Positions 1 to 8,561 of a DNA stretch of 64,000 nt are shown one piece after another; position 1 is the stretch's first letter; each line of letters begins with the position of its first letter. The position numbers and the translations under genes are program-made. Source of the DNA: Actinomadura craniellae (GTDB lineage Bacteria > Actinomycetota > Actinomycetes > Streptosporangiales > Streptosporangiaceae). Location of the stretch: contig NZ_QLYX01000017.1 of assembly GCF_003289645.1 (NCBI RefSeq), positions 1 to 64,000 on the forward strand, written 5' to 3'. The notes under the pieces are model-generated. The model did no database searches, had not been told where the DNA came from, and was given only the letters and a program-made list of their open reading frames with translations.

Positions 1-8
1 TGGGGCAC

Positions 9-71
9 GAGGACCTCCTACGGGTGCGGAGTGGCTGTGTGGTAGCTCCACACCACACCTGGGAGGTCCTC
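9..71. repeat. nested inverted repeat (possible terminator)
   Basis: GAGGACCTCC at 9-18 pairs perfectly with GGAGGTCCTC at 62-71. Inside lies a second perfect hairpin, GTGTGGT at 37-43 with ACCACAC at 52-58. No gene is visible in 1-149. The structure may end transcription from a gene left of the window or be a structured RNA; there is no clear T-run. Confidence 0.4.
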
Positions 72-149
72 CCTATTTCAACAACATCCGGCCCGTGTCG
101 CCGTCACCAACGTCCATGAGCAGTACAACTAGCCGCGGGCCGGCCCGGC

Positions 150-341
150 TCAGGCGGGATCGCAGGCGGGCGGCTCGACCAGACCGATGTCGTGGTTGGC
201 CGCGATCCGGCGAAGTTCGTCGATCTCGGCCTGCCGCACCTCGGCGAGATAGGTGTCACCGGTGACGCGGGCACTGCGCAGTGACGCGTAGGCATCGGTG
301 AGACGCTGCTCGATCTGGCGGGATAGCTCGCCCATGGGCAT
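150..341 (-). CDS. small hypothetical protein
   Basis: A 63-residue protein of unknown function. It is mostly helical in appearance, with alternating charged and hydrophobic residues (SRQIEQRLTDAYASLRSA), no signal peptide, no membrane segment and a single Cys. The start is supported by an AGGAAGG ribosome site just upstream on the minus strand. It is divergent from the response regulator gene and shares a 160-bp control region containing a strong hairpin. I do not recognise the family; it is accepted because of the good ribosome site and the lack of a competing gene. Confidence 0.5.
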   Translation of the reverse strand: MPMGELSRQIEQRLTDAYASLRSARVTGDTYLAEVRQAEIDELRRIAANHDIGLVEPPACDPA

Positions 342-348
342 CCTTCCT

Positions 349-382
349 GGGCCTAGGGGTAAGCGGCTCCCTACCCAGGCCC
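349..382. promoter_or_regulatory. inverted repeat between divergent genes
   Basis: GGGCCT (349-354) and GGGTA (357-361) pair with TACCC (372-376) and AGGCCC (377-382), giving an 11-bp stem with a two-base bulge. It lies between the divergent small gene and the response regulator. It could be an operator or a leader hairpin; no regulator can be named. Confidence 0.35.
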
Positions 383-502
383 GCTGTGGGGATAAACCTC
401 CGAAATAGGTCTTTCCTCGCTTGTGTGGCGAGTCTTACAGGGGCCTTACGCTCGAAATGGCATAACGGTAGTGGCGTTCATCCAGGTGAAAGGGGCCGTG
501 GA

Positions 503-1156
503 GTGCGGGTTCTAGTCGTCGAGGACGAGCGGGTACTCGCCGACGCGATCGCCACCGGCCTGCGCCGGGAGACGCTGGCCGTGGACGTCGCCTACGACGG
601 GGCGGGCGCGCTCGAGCGGGCCACCGTCAACTCCTACGACGTGATCGTGCTCGACCGCGACCTCCCTCGGGTGCACGGCGACGAGGTGTGCCGGCGGCTG
701 GTGGCCGAGCGCACCCCGGCCCGGATCCTGATGCTCACCGCCGCGGGCGAACTGGAGGACCGGGTCACCGGCCTGTCCATCGGGGCCGACGACTACCTGG
801 CCAAGCCGTTCGCCTTCGCCGAGCTGATCGCCCGGGTGCGGGCCCTCGGCCGGCGGGCCGGCACCCCGCTGCCCCCGGTGCTGGAGCGCGCCGGCGTGAC
901 GCTCGACCCGGCCCGCCGGGAGGTGCATCGCGACGGCCGCCCCGTCGAACTGACCCGCAAGGAGTTCGCCGTGCTGGAGGTGCTGCTGAGCGCCGACGGC
1001 ACGGTGGTCAGCTCCGAGCAACTGCTGGAGAAGGCGTGGGACGAGCACATCGACCCGTTCACCAACGTGGTCCGGGTCACGATGATGACCCTCCGCAAGA
1101 AACTGGGCGACCCACCGGTGATCGAGACGGTTCCGGGCGTGGGGTACCGGCTTTGA
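503..1156 (+). CDS. OmpR-family response regulator
   Basis: A DNA-binding response regulator of 217 residues, the usual OmpR/PhoB length. The receiver domain (about 1-115) shows the acidic pair E7/D8, the phospho-acceptor D51 (VIVLDRD), T79 and K101 (LAKPF). The C-terminal winged helix (about 130-217) ends in the typical ETVPGVGYRL. An open frame extends upstream to 386, but GTG at 503 puts the protein start exactly at the conserved VRVLVVEDE and follows a purine-rich AGGTGAAAGGGG. It overlaps the next gene, a histidine kinase, so the two form a coupled two-component system. The signal sensed is unknown. Confidence 0.93.
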   Translation: MRVLVVEDERVLADAIATGLRRETLAVDVAYDGAGALERATVNSYDVIVLDRDLPRVHGDEVCRRLVAERTPARILMLTAAGELEDRVTGLSIGADDYLAKPFAFAELIARVRALGRRAGTPLPPVLERAGVTLDPARREVHRDGRPVELTRKEFAVLEVLLSADGTVVSSEQLLEKAWDEHIDPFTNVVRVTMMTLRKKLGDPPVIETVPGVGYRL

Positions 1157-2367
1157 CCGGCCCGGCCCGCCCCGGCGAGCATCCCCGCCCCGGCGCCCCC
1201 GGCCCGGCGCCCCGCTCCGCCCCGCCGCCGCCGGCGGATCGCCCCCGGGAACTGCTGACCGACCTGCGGAAGCTGCCGAGCCGGATCAGCGTGCGGCTCC
1301 GGCTCACCCTGCTCTACGGGCTGCTGTTCTTCCTCGCCGGGGCGCTGCTGCTGTTCGTGACGTACGTGCTGGTCGCCGACATCCTCAGCAACGTCGAGGT
1401 GATCGTGCCCGGCGCCTCGGCCGAGCAACTGCACCAGCTCCGGCAGACCTACGTCCACGAGACCATGCAGCAGCTCATCGGCCGCTCGCTGATGGCGCTG
1501 GCCGGGATCGGCATCATGGCGCTGGTGCTCGGCTACTTCGTGGCCGACCGGGCGCTGTCGCCACTGCAGCAGGTGACCGCCACGGCCCGCCGGCTGTCCG
1601 AGAGCACCCTCCACGAGCGGATCGCCCTGGAGGGGCCGGAGGACGAGATCAAGGAACTGGCCGACACCTTCGACGCCATGCTCGAACGGCTCGGCCACGC
1701 CTTCGACTCCCAGAGCCGGTTCGTGGCCAACGCCTCGCACGAGCTGCGCACCCCGCTGGCGATCAACCGCACGCTGCTGGAGGTGGCGCTCGGTGACCCC
1801 GAGGCGTCCCAGGACCTCAAGTCGGTCGGCCGCACCCTGCTGGCCACCAACGCCCGCAACGAGCGGCTGATCGAGGGCCTGCTGCTGCTGGCCCGCAGCG
1901 AGCGGGAGCTCACCACCCGCATCCCGGTGGACCTGGCCGAGGTCACGGCGACCGCCATGGAGACGCTCGGCGACGACGACGGGAAGCCGGTGATCCATAC
2001 CGAGCTCACCCCGGCGCCGGCGGTGGGCGACCCGGTGCTGCTGGAGCACATGGCGGGCAACCTGGTCGGCAACGCGCTCAAGCACAACGTCGAGGACGGC
2101 GAGGTCTGGGTGCGCACCGGCGAGCTGGACGGGTTCGCCGCGGTCCAGGTGGAGAACACCGGCCCGGTGGTGCCGGCCTACGAGGTCGACCGGCTGTTCG
2201 AGCCGTTCCGGCGGCTGCACAACGACCGGGTGGAGTCGGCCAAGGGCGCCGGGCTCGGGCTGTCGATCGTCCGCTCGGTGGTGCGCGCCCACCGCGGCTC
2301 CGTCTACGCGGCCCCGCGCCGGGGCGGCGGCCTGGTGGTGACGGTGCGCCTGCCGCTGGCCCGCTGA
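1153..2367 (+). CDS. sensor histidine kinase
   Basis: The membrane histidine kinase partner of the preceding regulator, about 404 residues. Two transmembrane helices (LTLLYGLLFFLAGALLLF and LMALAGIGIMALVLGYFV) flank a short extracellular loop. A HAMP domain follows, then the H-box NASHELRTPLA with the phospho-accepting His, the N-box GNLVGNALKHN, and the G-box GAGLGLSIVR near the C terminus. The start is uncertain. TTG at 1153 overlaps the regulator stop codon (TTGA) and suggests translational coupling, but gives a Pro-rich N tail; GTG at 1291, just before the first helix, is the alternative. Confidence 0.92.
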   Translation: MTGPARPGEHPRPGAPGPAPRSAPPPPADRPRELLTDLRKLPSRISVRLRLTLLYGLLFFLAGALLLFVTYVLVADILSNVEVIVPGASAEQLHQLRQTYVHETMQQLIGRSLMALAGIGIMALVLGYFVADRALSPLQQVTATARRLSESTLHERIALEGPEDEIKELADTFDAMLERLGHAFDSQSRFVANASHELRTPLAINRTLLEVALGDPEASQDLKSVGRTLLATNARNERLIEGLLLLARSERELTTRIPVDLAEVTATAMETLGDDDGKPVIHTELTPAPAVGDPVLLEHMAGNLVGNALKHNVEDGEVWVRTGELDGFAAVQVENTGPVVPAYEVDRLFEPFRRLHNDRVESAKGAGLGLSIVRSVVRAHRGSVYAAPRRGGGLVVTVRLPLAR

Positions 2368-2381
2368 CCCCGGACACGGTA

Positions 2382-2418
2382 CGGGCCGGGCCCCGGAAGA
2401 GATCCGCGGCCCGGCCCG
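2382..2418. terminator. bidirectional hairpin between convergent genes
   Basis: CGGGCCGGGCC (2382-2392) is perfectly complementary to GGCCCGGCCCG (2408-2418). It sits between the convergent histidine kinase and Ser/Thr kinase genes. It is typical of high-GC terminators that lack a long T-run. Confidence 0.6.
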
Positions 2419-2427
2419 ATCAGCCCG

Positions 2428-4065
2428 TCATTCCTTGGTGAGCGTCCCGCTGGCGAGCGGGAGGGAGTCCGACTCGTTGCGGCGCTCCTCGAACCGCAGC
2501 GTGGTGCTGCTGATGTAGTAGAAGGTGACGTGGACGTTGATGCAGGTCCCGCTGATGATCGTGACCCGGTAGCTGACCTTGTAGGAGGTGCCGCCCGGCT
2601 GGAGCGACATCAGGCCCCGGCAGTCGGAGCCGTTGGAGTAGGTCACCCGGCCGCTGGTCAGGCTGCTGTACATGGTGAACTCGGCGGTCCAGCTCATGGT
2701 GGTGCCGCCGGTCTGCAGGCCGCGCCCCTCCCAGGTGCCGCTGAAGTTCGGGTGCACCCCGGAGCCGCCGAACGGGGTGAACGACGGTATGGAGGGCGCG
2801 GAGAAGGTGGGGTAGGTCGGGAACGGATCCGGGTCGTCGTCACCCTGGTTGGCCGCGACGGCGACCACCACGACCACCAGCACGAGCAGCAGCACCAGCA
2901 GGCAGCCCACCGCGGCGATGACCGGCCCGGTGGAGCCGCCGCCCTGCCGGCCCGGCGGCTGCTGGGGGAAGGGCTGCGGGGTCATCGGCCGCTGCTGGTG
3001 CATCGGGGGCGGGGTGGCCGGCCCCTGGTACATGGGCATCGGCTGGGGGGTCATCGGCTGCGGCGGCGGCGTGCTCGGCCCCTGGTACATGGGCATCGGA
3101 GGGGGCGTCATCGGCTGCGGCGGCGGGGTCGGGGCCTGCGGCTGCGGCTGCGGCCGCACCGGCGGCGGGGCCGGCAGCTGCGCGGCGATCCGGGTGCCCT
3201 GGCCCAGCAGTTCCTCGTGCGCCGGGGCCGGGCTGGCGGGCGCCGCGCCGACATGGCCGAGCAGCTGCAGCAGCAGCTGCGGGGCCTGGGGGCGCTGCCC
3301 CGGGTCCTTGTTCAGGCACTGGCCCACGACCTCGCGCAGCGGGCTCTGCAGCGCCGACAGGTCCGGGTCCTTGTTGAGGATGGCGTTGATGATCGCGGGT
3401 AGCGCGTCGGCCTCGAACGGCGACTGCCCGGTGGCCGCGAACACCATGGTCGCGCCCCAGGCGAAGATGTCGACCGTCGGCATCAGGGGGGCGCCGGTGA
3501 GCTGCTCGGGCGCCAGGTAGCCGGGGGTGCCGACGACCATGCCCGTGGCGGTGACCGCGCTCTCCTGGGAGTTGACCGTGCGGGCGATGCCGAAGTCGAC
3601 CACCCGGGGCCCGTCGGAGGCGAGCAGCACGTTGTTGGGCTTGAAGTCGCGGTGGACGATGCCGGCCTCGTGGATCGCCGCGAGGGCGGTCACCGTGCCG
3701 ATGGCGAGCTGTTCGAGCTCGGCCGGGCCCAGCGGACCGTTCTGCGAGATGACGTCGTGCAGCGAGGGGCCGTCGATGAACTCGCTGACGATGTACGGCT
3801 TGTCGCCCTGGACGTCGGCCTCGAGGACCCGGGCGGTGCAGAAGGGCGCGACCTTCTGTGCCGCGGAGACCTCCCGGACGAAGCGGGCCCGGGCCGCCGG
3901 GTCGGTGGCCATCTGGGCGTGCAGCAGCTTGATGGCGACGTACTCGCCCTGGCGGTCGCGGCCCAGGTAGACGGCGCCCTGGCCCCCTGCACCAAGCCGC
4001 CCCAGAACTTCGAACTGCCCCAGTGACCGAGGATCGGTCGGCTCTAGGGGAGCGGCTTCCGGCAT
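2428..4065 (-). CDS. membrane Ser/Thr protein kinase with extracellular domain
   Basis: A PknB-type eukaryotic-like kinase of 545 residues. The N-terminal kinase domain (about 18-270) has a glycine loop GRLGAGGQGAVYLG, ATP-binding K46 (VAIK), catalytic loop HRDFKPNN and DFG. HRDFK replaces the usual HRDLK. A long Pro/Met/Gln linker contains a near-exact 19-residue duplication. One transmembrane helix rich in Leu and Val follows, then a Thr/Ser-rich extracellular domain of about 140 residues with two Cys (SDCRG, GTCIN) that could form a disulfide and sense a ligand. It is divergent from the DUF4193 gene. The substrate is unknown. Confidence 0.93.
   Translation of the reverse strand: MPEAAPLEPTDPRSLGQFEVLGRLGAGGQGAVYLGRDRQGEYVAIKLLHAQMATDPAARARFVREVSAAQKVAPFCTARVLEADVQGDKPYIVSEFIDGPSLHDVISQNGPLGPAELEQLAIGTVTALAAIHEAGIVHRDFKPNNVLLASDGPRVVDFGIARTVNSQESAVTATGMVVGTPGYLAPEQLTGAPLMPTVDIFAWGATMVFAATGQSPFEADALPAIINAILNKDPDLSALQSPLREVVGQCLNKDPGQRPQAPQLLLQLLGHVGAAPASPAPAHEELLGQGTRIAAQLPAPPPVRPQPQPQAPTPPPQPMTPPPMPMYQGPSTPPPQPMTPQPMPMYQGPATPPPMHQQRPMTPQPFPQQPPGRQGGGSTGPVIAAVGCLLVLLLVLVVVVVAVAANQGDDDPDPFPTYPTFSAPSIPSFTPFGGSGVHPNFSGTWEGRGLQTGGTTMSWTAEFTMYSSLTSGRVTYSNGSDCRGLMSLQPGGTSYKVSYRVTIISGTCINVHVTFYYISSTTLRFEERRNESDSLPLASGTLTKE
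3021..3134 (-). repeat. 57-bp tandem duplication in kinase linker
   Basis: Two adjacent 57-bp copies (3021-3077 and 3078-3134), both beginning gcccctggtacatgggcatc, keep the reading frame and duplicate a 19-residue Pro-rich linker segment (MPMYQGP core) of the kinase. Confidence 0.75.
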
Positions 4066-4480
4066 GTGACCCCTCCTGCTGTTTTCGGCGCCCCGTCGGC
4101 GGGCACGATATCGCGATACTTACGACGTTTCACCGGACTGCCTGGTTCGACTAGTGCTCATTCTGGATTTCGTGGAGATTCCATGGGGCCCGATCCGCGC
4201 GTGAGGGGACAGGAGGGGTATGATCCCGCCGCCGCGGGTCTTCTCGGGAGGTCCCGGTCCCGATTCGGTGCGCTTACCTGACAGCGCGTGTGACCTGTAC
4301 CACATTCGCCGGGATTGGTCTGGGTGACGGCTGTCACTGAAGTGACTCGTCGCGCCTTGCGTGTCCGGGGTCACCACCCGTGACAGAATTTCCCGCCCGG
4401 ATCGGGCACAAGAACGCACTCCCGAGCGTTAGATCCGCGCGACGGGGCGCATATACGAGCAAGGGGGATGGAGATAGAAG
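4066..4480. promoter_or_regulatory. divergent intergenic control region
   Basis: These 415 bp separate the kinase (minus) from the DUF4193 gene (plus). They hold a perfect GTCACT-GA-AGTGAC hairpin at 4333-4346 and a short acgatatcgcgat palindromic patch near 4106. No credible gene is seen. Promoters for both flanking genes must lie here, but I cannot place -35/-10 boxes with confidence. Confidence 0.4.
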
Positions 4481-4777
4481 ATGGCGACCGATTACGACAG
4501 CCCACGCAAGACCGACGACGACATCAACGAGGACAGCCTCCAGGAGCTGCAGGCCCGCCGTGCCGACAAGGCGGCCAGCATCATCGACGAGGACCTCGAC
4601 GCGGGTGAGGTCGCCGAGCTGCCGGGCGCGGACCTGTCCAACGAGGAACTCACCTTCCGGGTGGTTCCGCGGCAGGCCGACGAGTTCACCTGCACGCGCT
4701 GCTTCCTCGTGCACCACCGCAGCCAACTGGCCGAGGAGCGTAACGGCCAGCCGGTCTGCCGCGAGTGTGCGGCCTGA
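4481..4777 (+). CDS. DUF4193 family protein
   Basis: A 98-residue protein of the DUF4193 family, which is nearly universal in actinobacteria and of unknown function. The family hallmarks are present: N-terminal MATDYDSPRK, an acidic middle (NEDSLQELQARR, ELPGADLSNEEL) and a C-terminal zinc-ribbon-like pair CTRC and CREC around FLVHHRSQLA. The four Cys could bind one zinc. The ATG at 4481 is preceded by a purine-rich AAGGGGGATGGAGA. It is followed 12 bp later by the next gene and is probably cotranscribed with it. Confidence 0.9.
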   Translation: MATDYDSPRKTDDDINEDSLQELQARRADKAASIIDEDLDAGEVAELPGADLSNEELTFRVVPRQADEFTCTRCFLVHHRSQLAEERNGQPVCRECAA

Positions 4778-4789
4778 CCTGGGAGTCCC

Positions 4790-5572
4790 ATGTCAGGTGA
4801 GGCGGAACGGAGACCGGCCGACGGTGACGCCGAGGAGATCGGCAGGCTGATCGGCCGGCTGTCCGGCGACGAGAAGATGGACCGGGAGACGCGGGGGCGC
4901 CTGCTCGTCCGGCTGGCCCGACTCTTGGGTACGGGCGGCCGGCGGGCGGGCGCCACCGGCCGTGCCGGCGGACGCCGGCTCGCCGACCTGCTGATCGAAG
5001 CCGGGCCGCACATCCCGGTCCGCGACCTGGAGACGCTGCGGCGCCACCACCACGGGCTGCTGGGGGAGCAGCTCGCCGACAGCCTGGTCCGGGTCGCCGT
5101 CAACAACACCACGCTGGTCGGCGCCGCCGGAGGAGCGCTGTCCGCGGTGCAGTTCACCGCCCCGCCCCTGCTGCTGTCGACTCCCGCCCAGCTCGCGGCC
5201 GAGACGCTGGCCCTCGCCGCGATCGAGGTCAAGCTGATCGCCGAGCTGCACGAGGTCTACGGGGTCCAGGTCCCCGGTTCGGTACGGGACCGGGGCACGC
5301 TCTTCGTCTCGTCCTGGGCCCGGCAGCGCGGGATCAACCCGCTCGACCCCGGCTCGCTGACCGTGGCCCTGGGCGCCGCCGCCCGGACGGCCATCAGCAG
5401 GCGGCTGCTGCGCACCCTCGGCCGCACCATGACCACCATGGGCCCGTTCCTCACCGGGGCGATCGCCGGCGGCGCGCTCAACCGCGCCGCCACCAAGAAA
5501 CTGGCCGACGTCGTCCGCGCCGACCTGCGCCGGCACCTCGGCCCCGCCCCCGACCGGCGGGCGCTGCCCTGA
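4790..5572 (+). CDS. conserved hypothetical, EcsC-like
   Basis: A 260-residue protein with no signal peptide. The N-terminal third is charged (EEIGRLIGRLSGDEKMDRE). The middle has Ala/Gly-rich hydrophobic helices (TTLVGAAGGALSAVQF), and the C terminus carries PFLTGAIAGGALNRAATKKL. This alternation of amphipathic Gly/Ala helices with a conserved GA-GG-NR patch resembles EcsC-family proteins, but I assign this only tentatively. The start ATG lies 12 bp after DUF4193 with GGGAG upstream, so the two probably form an operon. The biochemical role is unknown. Confidence 0.75.
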   Translation: MSGEAERRPADGDAEEIGRLIGRLSGDEKMDRETRGRLLVRLARLLGTGGRRAGATGRAGGRRLADLLIEAGPHIPVRDLETLRRHHHGLLGEQLADSLVRVAVNNTTLVGAAGGALSAVQFTAPPLLLSTPAQLAAETLALAAIEVKLIAELHEVYGVQVPGSVRDRGTLFVSSWARQRGINPLDPGSLTVALGAAARTAISRRLLRTLGRTMTTMGPFLTGAIAGGALNRAATKKLADVVRADLRRHLGPAPDRRALP

Positions 5573-5600
5573 CGCCCGCCGCCGGGCTCCTTCCCTCGGC

Positions 5601-5888
5601 TCAGACGTCGGCCCGGAAGTGCTCCGGCGCCTTACCGGTGCCCTTGGCCCACTGCCGGGCCGCCGCCCGGGTGGCCAGCAGCCGGGCGACCTCCATGCCC
5701 ACACCCATCAGGACCGCCCAGGCCAGGGCCTCCCGCAGCGCGACGTCGGGCGACTCGGGGTTGGTCGGCGGCTCCTTGCCGGTGCTCTTCTTCCAGGCGG
5801 CGGTGATCGCCTTACGGGCCACCCAGCCGCCCGCGAAGGCCGCCCCCGCGGCCGTGACGCGCCAGCCCATGTCGCCCCTGTCAGCCAT
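5601..5888 (-). CDS. DUF4235 family membrane protein
   Basis: A 95-residue small membrane protein of the DUF4235 family, common in actinobacteria and of unknown function. The N terminus GWRVTAAGAAFAGGWVARK and the middle REALAWAVLMGVGMEVARLLATR are the two hydrophobic stretches; between them is the conserved WKKSTGKEPPTNPESPD. It is convergent with the preceding gene and divergent from valS. Length and motif order match the family. Confidence 0.85.
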   Translation of the reverse strand: MADRGDMGWRVTAAGAAFAGGWVARKAITAAWKKSTGKEPPTNPESPDVALREALAWAVLMGVGMEVARLLATRAAARQWAKGTGKAPEHFRADV

Positions 5889-6017
5889 CGCTCATCCTCC
5901 GCTCACCGCTCCCGCCACCGTCTGCGGCGGGTTCTGATCGACGCTATCGAACAGACCGGCGTGCTCGTTCCCGGACCGCGGGTTAATAAGCACCGGGCCG
6001 GGCGCCGTGTCAATACC

Positions 6018-8543
6018 ATGGAGCGCATGACCGGACAGCCGCGTACCCCACAGGTCCCCGCCAAGCCCTCGCTCGACGGCCTGGAGAGCACCTGGGTACG
6101 CCGCTGGGACGCCGACGGGGTCCACCGCTTCGACCGCACCCGGCCGCGCGCGGAGGTCTACTCGATCGACACGCCACCGCCGACGGTCAGCGGCTCCCTG
6201 CACGTCGGCCACGTTTTTTCCTACACCCACACCGACACCGTCGCCCGCTTCCACCGGATGCGCGGCCGCGCGGTCTTCTACCCGATGGGCTGGGACGACA
6301 ACGGCCTGCCGACCGAGCGCCGGGTGCAGAACTTCTTCGGAGTGCGCTGCGACCCGTCCCTGCCCTACGACCCCGGCTTCGAGCCGCCGGCCGAGCCCGA
6401 CCCCCGGCGCCAGCTCCCGGTGAGCCGGCGCAACTTCATCGAGCTGTGCGAGCGGCTCACCGCGGTCGACGAGCGGGCGTTCGAGGAGATGTGGCGCCGC
6501 ATCGGCCTGTCGGTCGACTGGGACCACCTCTACACCACCATCGGCGACCGCGCCCGGGCCGCCTCGCAGCGGGCGTTCCTGCGCAACCTGGCCCGCGGTG
6601 AGGCGTACCTCGCCGAGGCGCCCACCCTGTGGGACGTCACCTTCCGCACCGCCGTCGCCCAGGCCGAACTGGAGGACCGCGACCACGCCGGCGCCTTCCA
6701 CCGGATCCGGTTCGACGCCGGCGAGCGGCCGGTGTACGTCGAGACCACCCGGCCGGAACTGCTGCCCGCCTGCGTCGCGCTGGTCACCCACCCCGACGAC
6801 GAGCGCTACCGGGAACTGGTCGGCCGCACCGCCCGCACCCCCGTGTTCGGCGTCGAGGTGCCGATCCTCGCCCACCGGCTGGCCGACCCCGACAAGGGGT
6901 CCGGCCTGGTGATGGTCTGCACCTTCGGCGACGTCAACGACGTCGTCTGGTGGCGCGAGCTCGACCTGCCCACCCGGCCGGTCCTCGGCCGCGACGGGCG
7001 GCTGCTGCCCGACCCCCCGGCGGACGTCCCGGCCGGGCCGTACTCCCGGCTCGCGGGCAAGACCGTCTTCTCGGCCAAGGAGGCCATGGTCGAGCTGCTG
7101 CGCGAGTCGGGCGACCTCGACGACGACCCGCGCCCGGTCACCCGGCCGGTGAAGTTCTACGAGAAGGGGAACAAGCCGCTCGAGATCGTGACCACCCGCC
7201 AGTGGTACCTGCGCAACGGGGGCCGCGACACCGACCTGCGGGACGCGCTGCTGGAACGCGGCCGGGAACTGCACTGGCACCCGCCGTACATGCGGGCCCG
7301 GTACGAGAACTGGGTGGCCGGGCTGGCCGGCGACTGGCTCGTCTCCCGGCAGCGGTTCTTCGGCGTGCCGATCCCGGTCTGGTACCCGCTGGACGACTCC
7401 GGCGAGCCCGTCCACGACCGGCCGATCACGCCGGCCGAGGCGCTGCTGCCGGTCGACCCGTCCTCGGACGTCCCGCCCGGGTACACCGAGGAGCAGCGGG
7501 GCCGGCCGGGCGGCTTCGTCGGCGACCCCGACGTCATGGACACCTGGGCCACCTCCTCGCTGACCCCGCAGATCGCGGGCGGCTGGGAGCGGGACCCCGA
7601 CCTGTTCGGCCGGGTCTTCCCCTACGACCTGCGGCCGCAGGCGCACGACATCATCCGGACCTGGCTGTTCTCGACCGTCGTCCGCGCGCACGCCGAGCAC
7701 GGCACGGTGCCGTGGACCGACGTTGCGCTGTCGGGCTGGATCCTCGACCCCGACCGCAAGAAGATGTCCAAGTCCAAGGGCAACGTGGTCACCCCGATCG
7801 CGCTGCTGGAGGAGTACGGCTCCGACGCGGTGCGGTACTGGGCGGCCAGCGGGCGGCCGGGCACCGACACCGCCTTCGACACCGGCCAGATCAAGATCGG
7901 CCGGCGGCTGGCCATCAAGATCCTCAACGCCTCGAAGTTCGTCCTCGGGCTGGGCGGGGTCCGGGCCGGGACGGTCACCGAACCGCTCGACCTGGCCATG
8001 CTCGCCGGGCTGGCCGACGTGGTCGACGAGACCACCCGGGCGTTCGAGGGCTACGACTACACCCGGGCACTGGAGCGGACCGAACGGTTCTTCTGGGAGT
8101 TCTGCGACGACTACCTGGAACTGGTCAAGCAGCGCGCCTACGGCGAGGGGGCCGGCGCGGAGTCCGCGCGGGTCGCGCTGCACACCGCGCTGTCGGTGCT
8201 GCTGCGGCTGTTCGCCCCGTTCCTGCCGTTCGTCACCGAAGAGGTGTGGTCCTGGTGGCAGGAGGGCTCGGTGCACCGGGCCGCCTGGCCCGAACCGGGC
8301 GAGCTGCCCGCCGGCGGCGACCCCGCGGTTCTCGCGGCCACCGCCGACGCGCTCCGGCAGATCCGCAAGGCCAAGTCCGAGGCCAGGGTCTCCATGCGCG
8401 CCGTGGTCTCCCACGCCCGGGTCAGCGGAGCCCGGGCCCGGGGGGTCGTCCCGACCGACCTCAACGCGGCGGGCCACATCGCCGAACTCGACCTCGACAC
8501 CACCCCCGACCCCGACTTCACCGTCGAGGTCACGCTCGCCTGA
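6018..8543 (+). CDS. valS: valyl-tRNA synthetase (short, archaeal-style form)
   Basis: A class I aminoacyl-tRNA synthetase that charges tRNA-Val with valine, about 841 residues. The ATP-binding HIGH motif appears as HVGH near residue 60 and the second motif as KMSKSKGN near residue 582. An editing domain is inserted between them, and an anticodon-binding helical domain follows. WDDNGLPTERRVQNFFG is the version seen in archaeal and some actinobacterial and rickettsial ValRS rather than the usual bacterial long form. The terminal coiled-coil tRNA arm of the long form is absent or reduced. ATG 6018 is chosen because the frame upstream has no synthetase-like sequence; ATG 6027 is also possible. 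Confidence 0.93.
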   Translation: MERMTGQPRTPQVPAKPSLDGLESTWVRRWDADGVHRFDRTRPRAEVYSIDTPPPTVSGSLHVGHVFSYTHTDTVARFHRMRGRAVFYPMGWDDNGLPTERRVQNFFGVRCDPSLPYDPGFEPPAEPDPRRQLPVSRRNFIELCERLTAVDERAFEEMWRRIGLSVDWDHLYTTIGDRARAASQRAFLRNLARGEAYLAEAPTLWDVTFRTAVAQAELEDRDHAGAFHRIRFDAGERPVYVETTRPELLPACVALVTHPDDERYRELVGRTARTPVFGVEVPILAHRLADPDKGSGLVMVCTFGDVNDVVWWRELDLPTRPVLGRDGRLLPDPPADVPAGPYSRLAGKTVFSAKEAMVELLRESGDLDDDPRPVTRPVKFYEKGNKPLEIVTTRQWYLRNGGRDTDLRDALLERGRELHWHPPYMRARYENWVAGLAGDWLVSRQRFFGVPIPVWYPLDDSGEPVHDRPITPAEALLPVDPSSDVPPGYTEEQRGRPGGFVGDPDVMDTWATSSLTPQIAGGWERDPDLFGRVFPYDLRPQAHDIIRTWLFSTVVRAHAEHGTVPWTDVALSGWILDPDRKKMSKSKGNVVTPIALLEEYGSDAVRYWAASGRPGTDTAFDTGQIKIGRRLAIKILNASKFVLGLGGVRAGTVTEPLDLAMLAGLADVVDETTRAFEGYDYTRALERTERFFWEFCDDYLELVKQRAYGEGAGAESARVALHTALSVLLRLFAPFLPFVTEEVWSWWQEGSVHRAAWPEPGELPAGGDPAVLAATADALRQIRKAKSEARVSMRAVVSHARVSGARARGVVPTDLNAAGHIAELDLDTTPDPDFTVEVTLA

Positions 8544-8561
8544 GGTCGGCTCATCCGATCC

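Noticed and set aside
688-1152. Upstream extension of the histidine kinase frame
   Set aside because: It overlaps the response regulator in another frame and is Arg/Gly/Pro shadow sequence.
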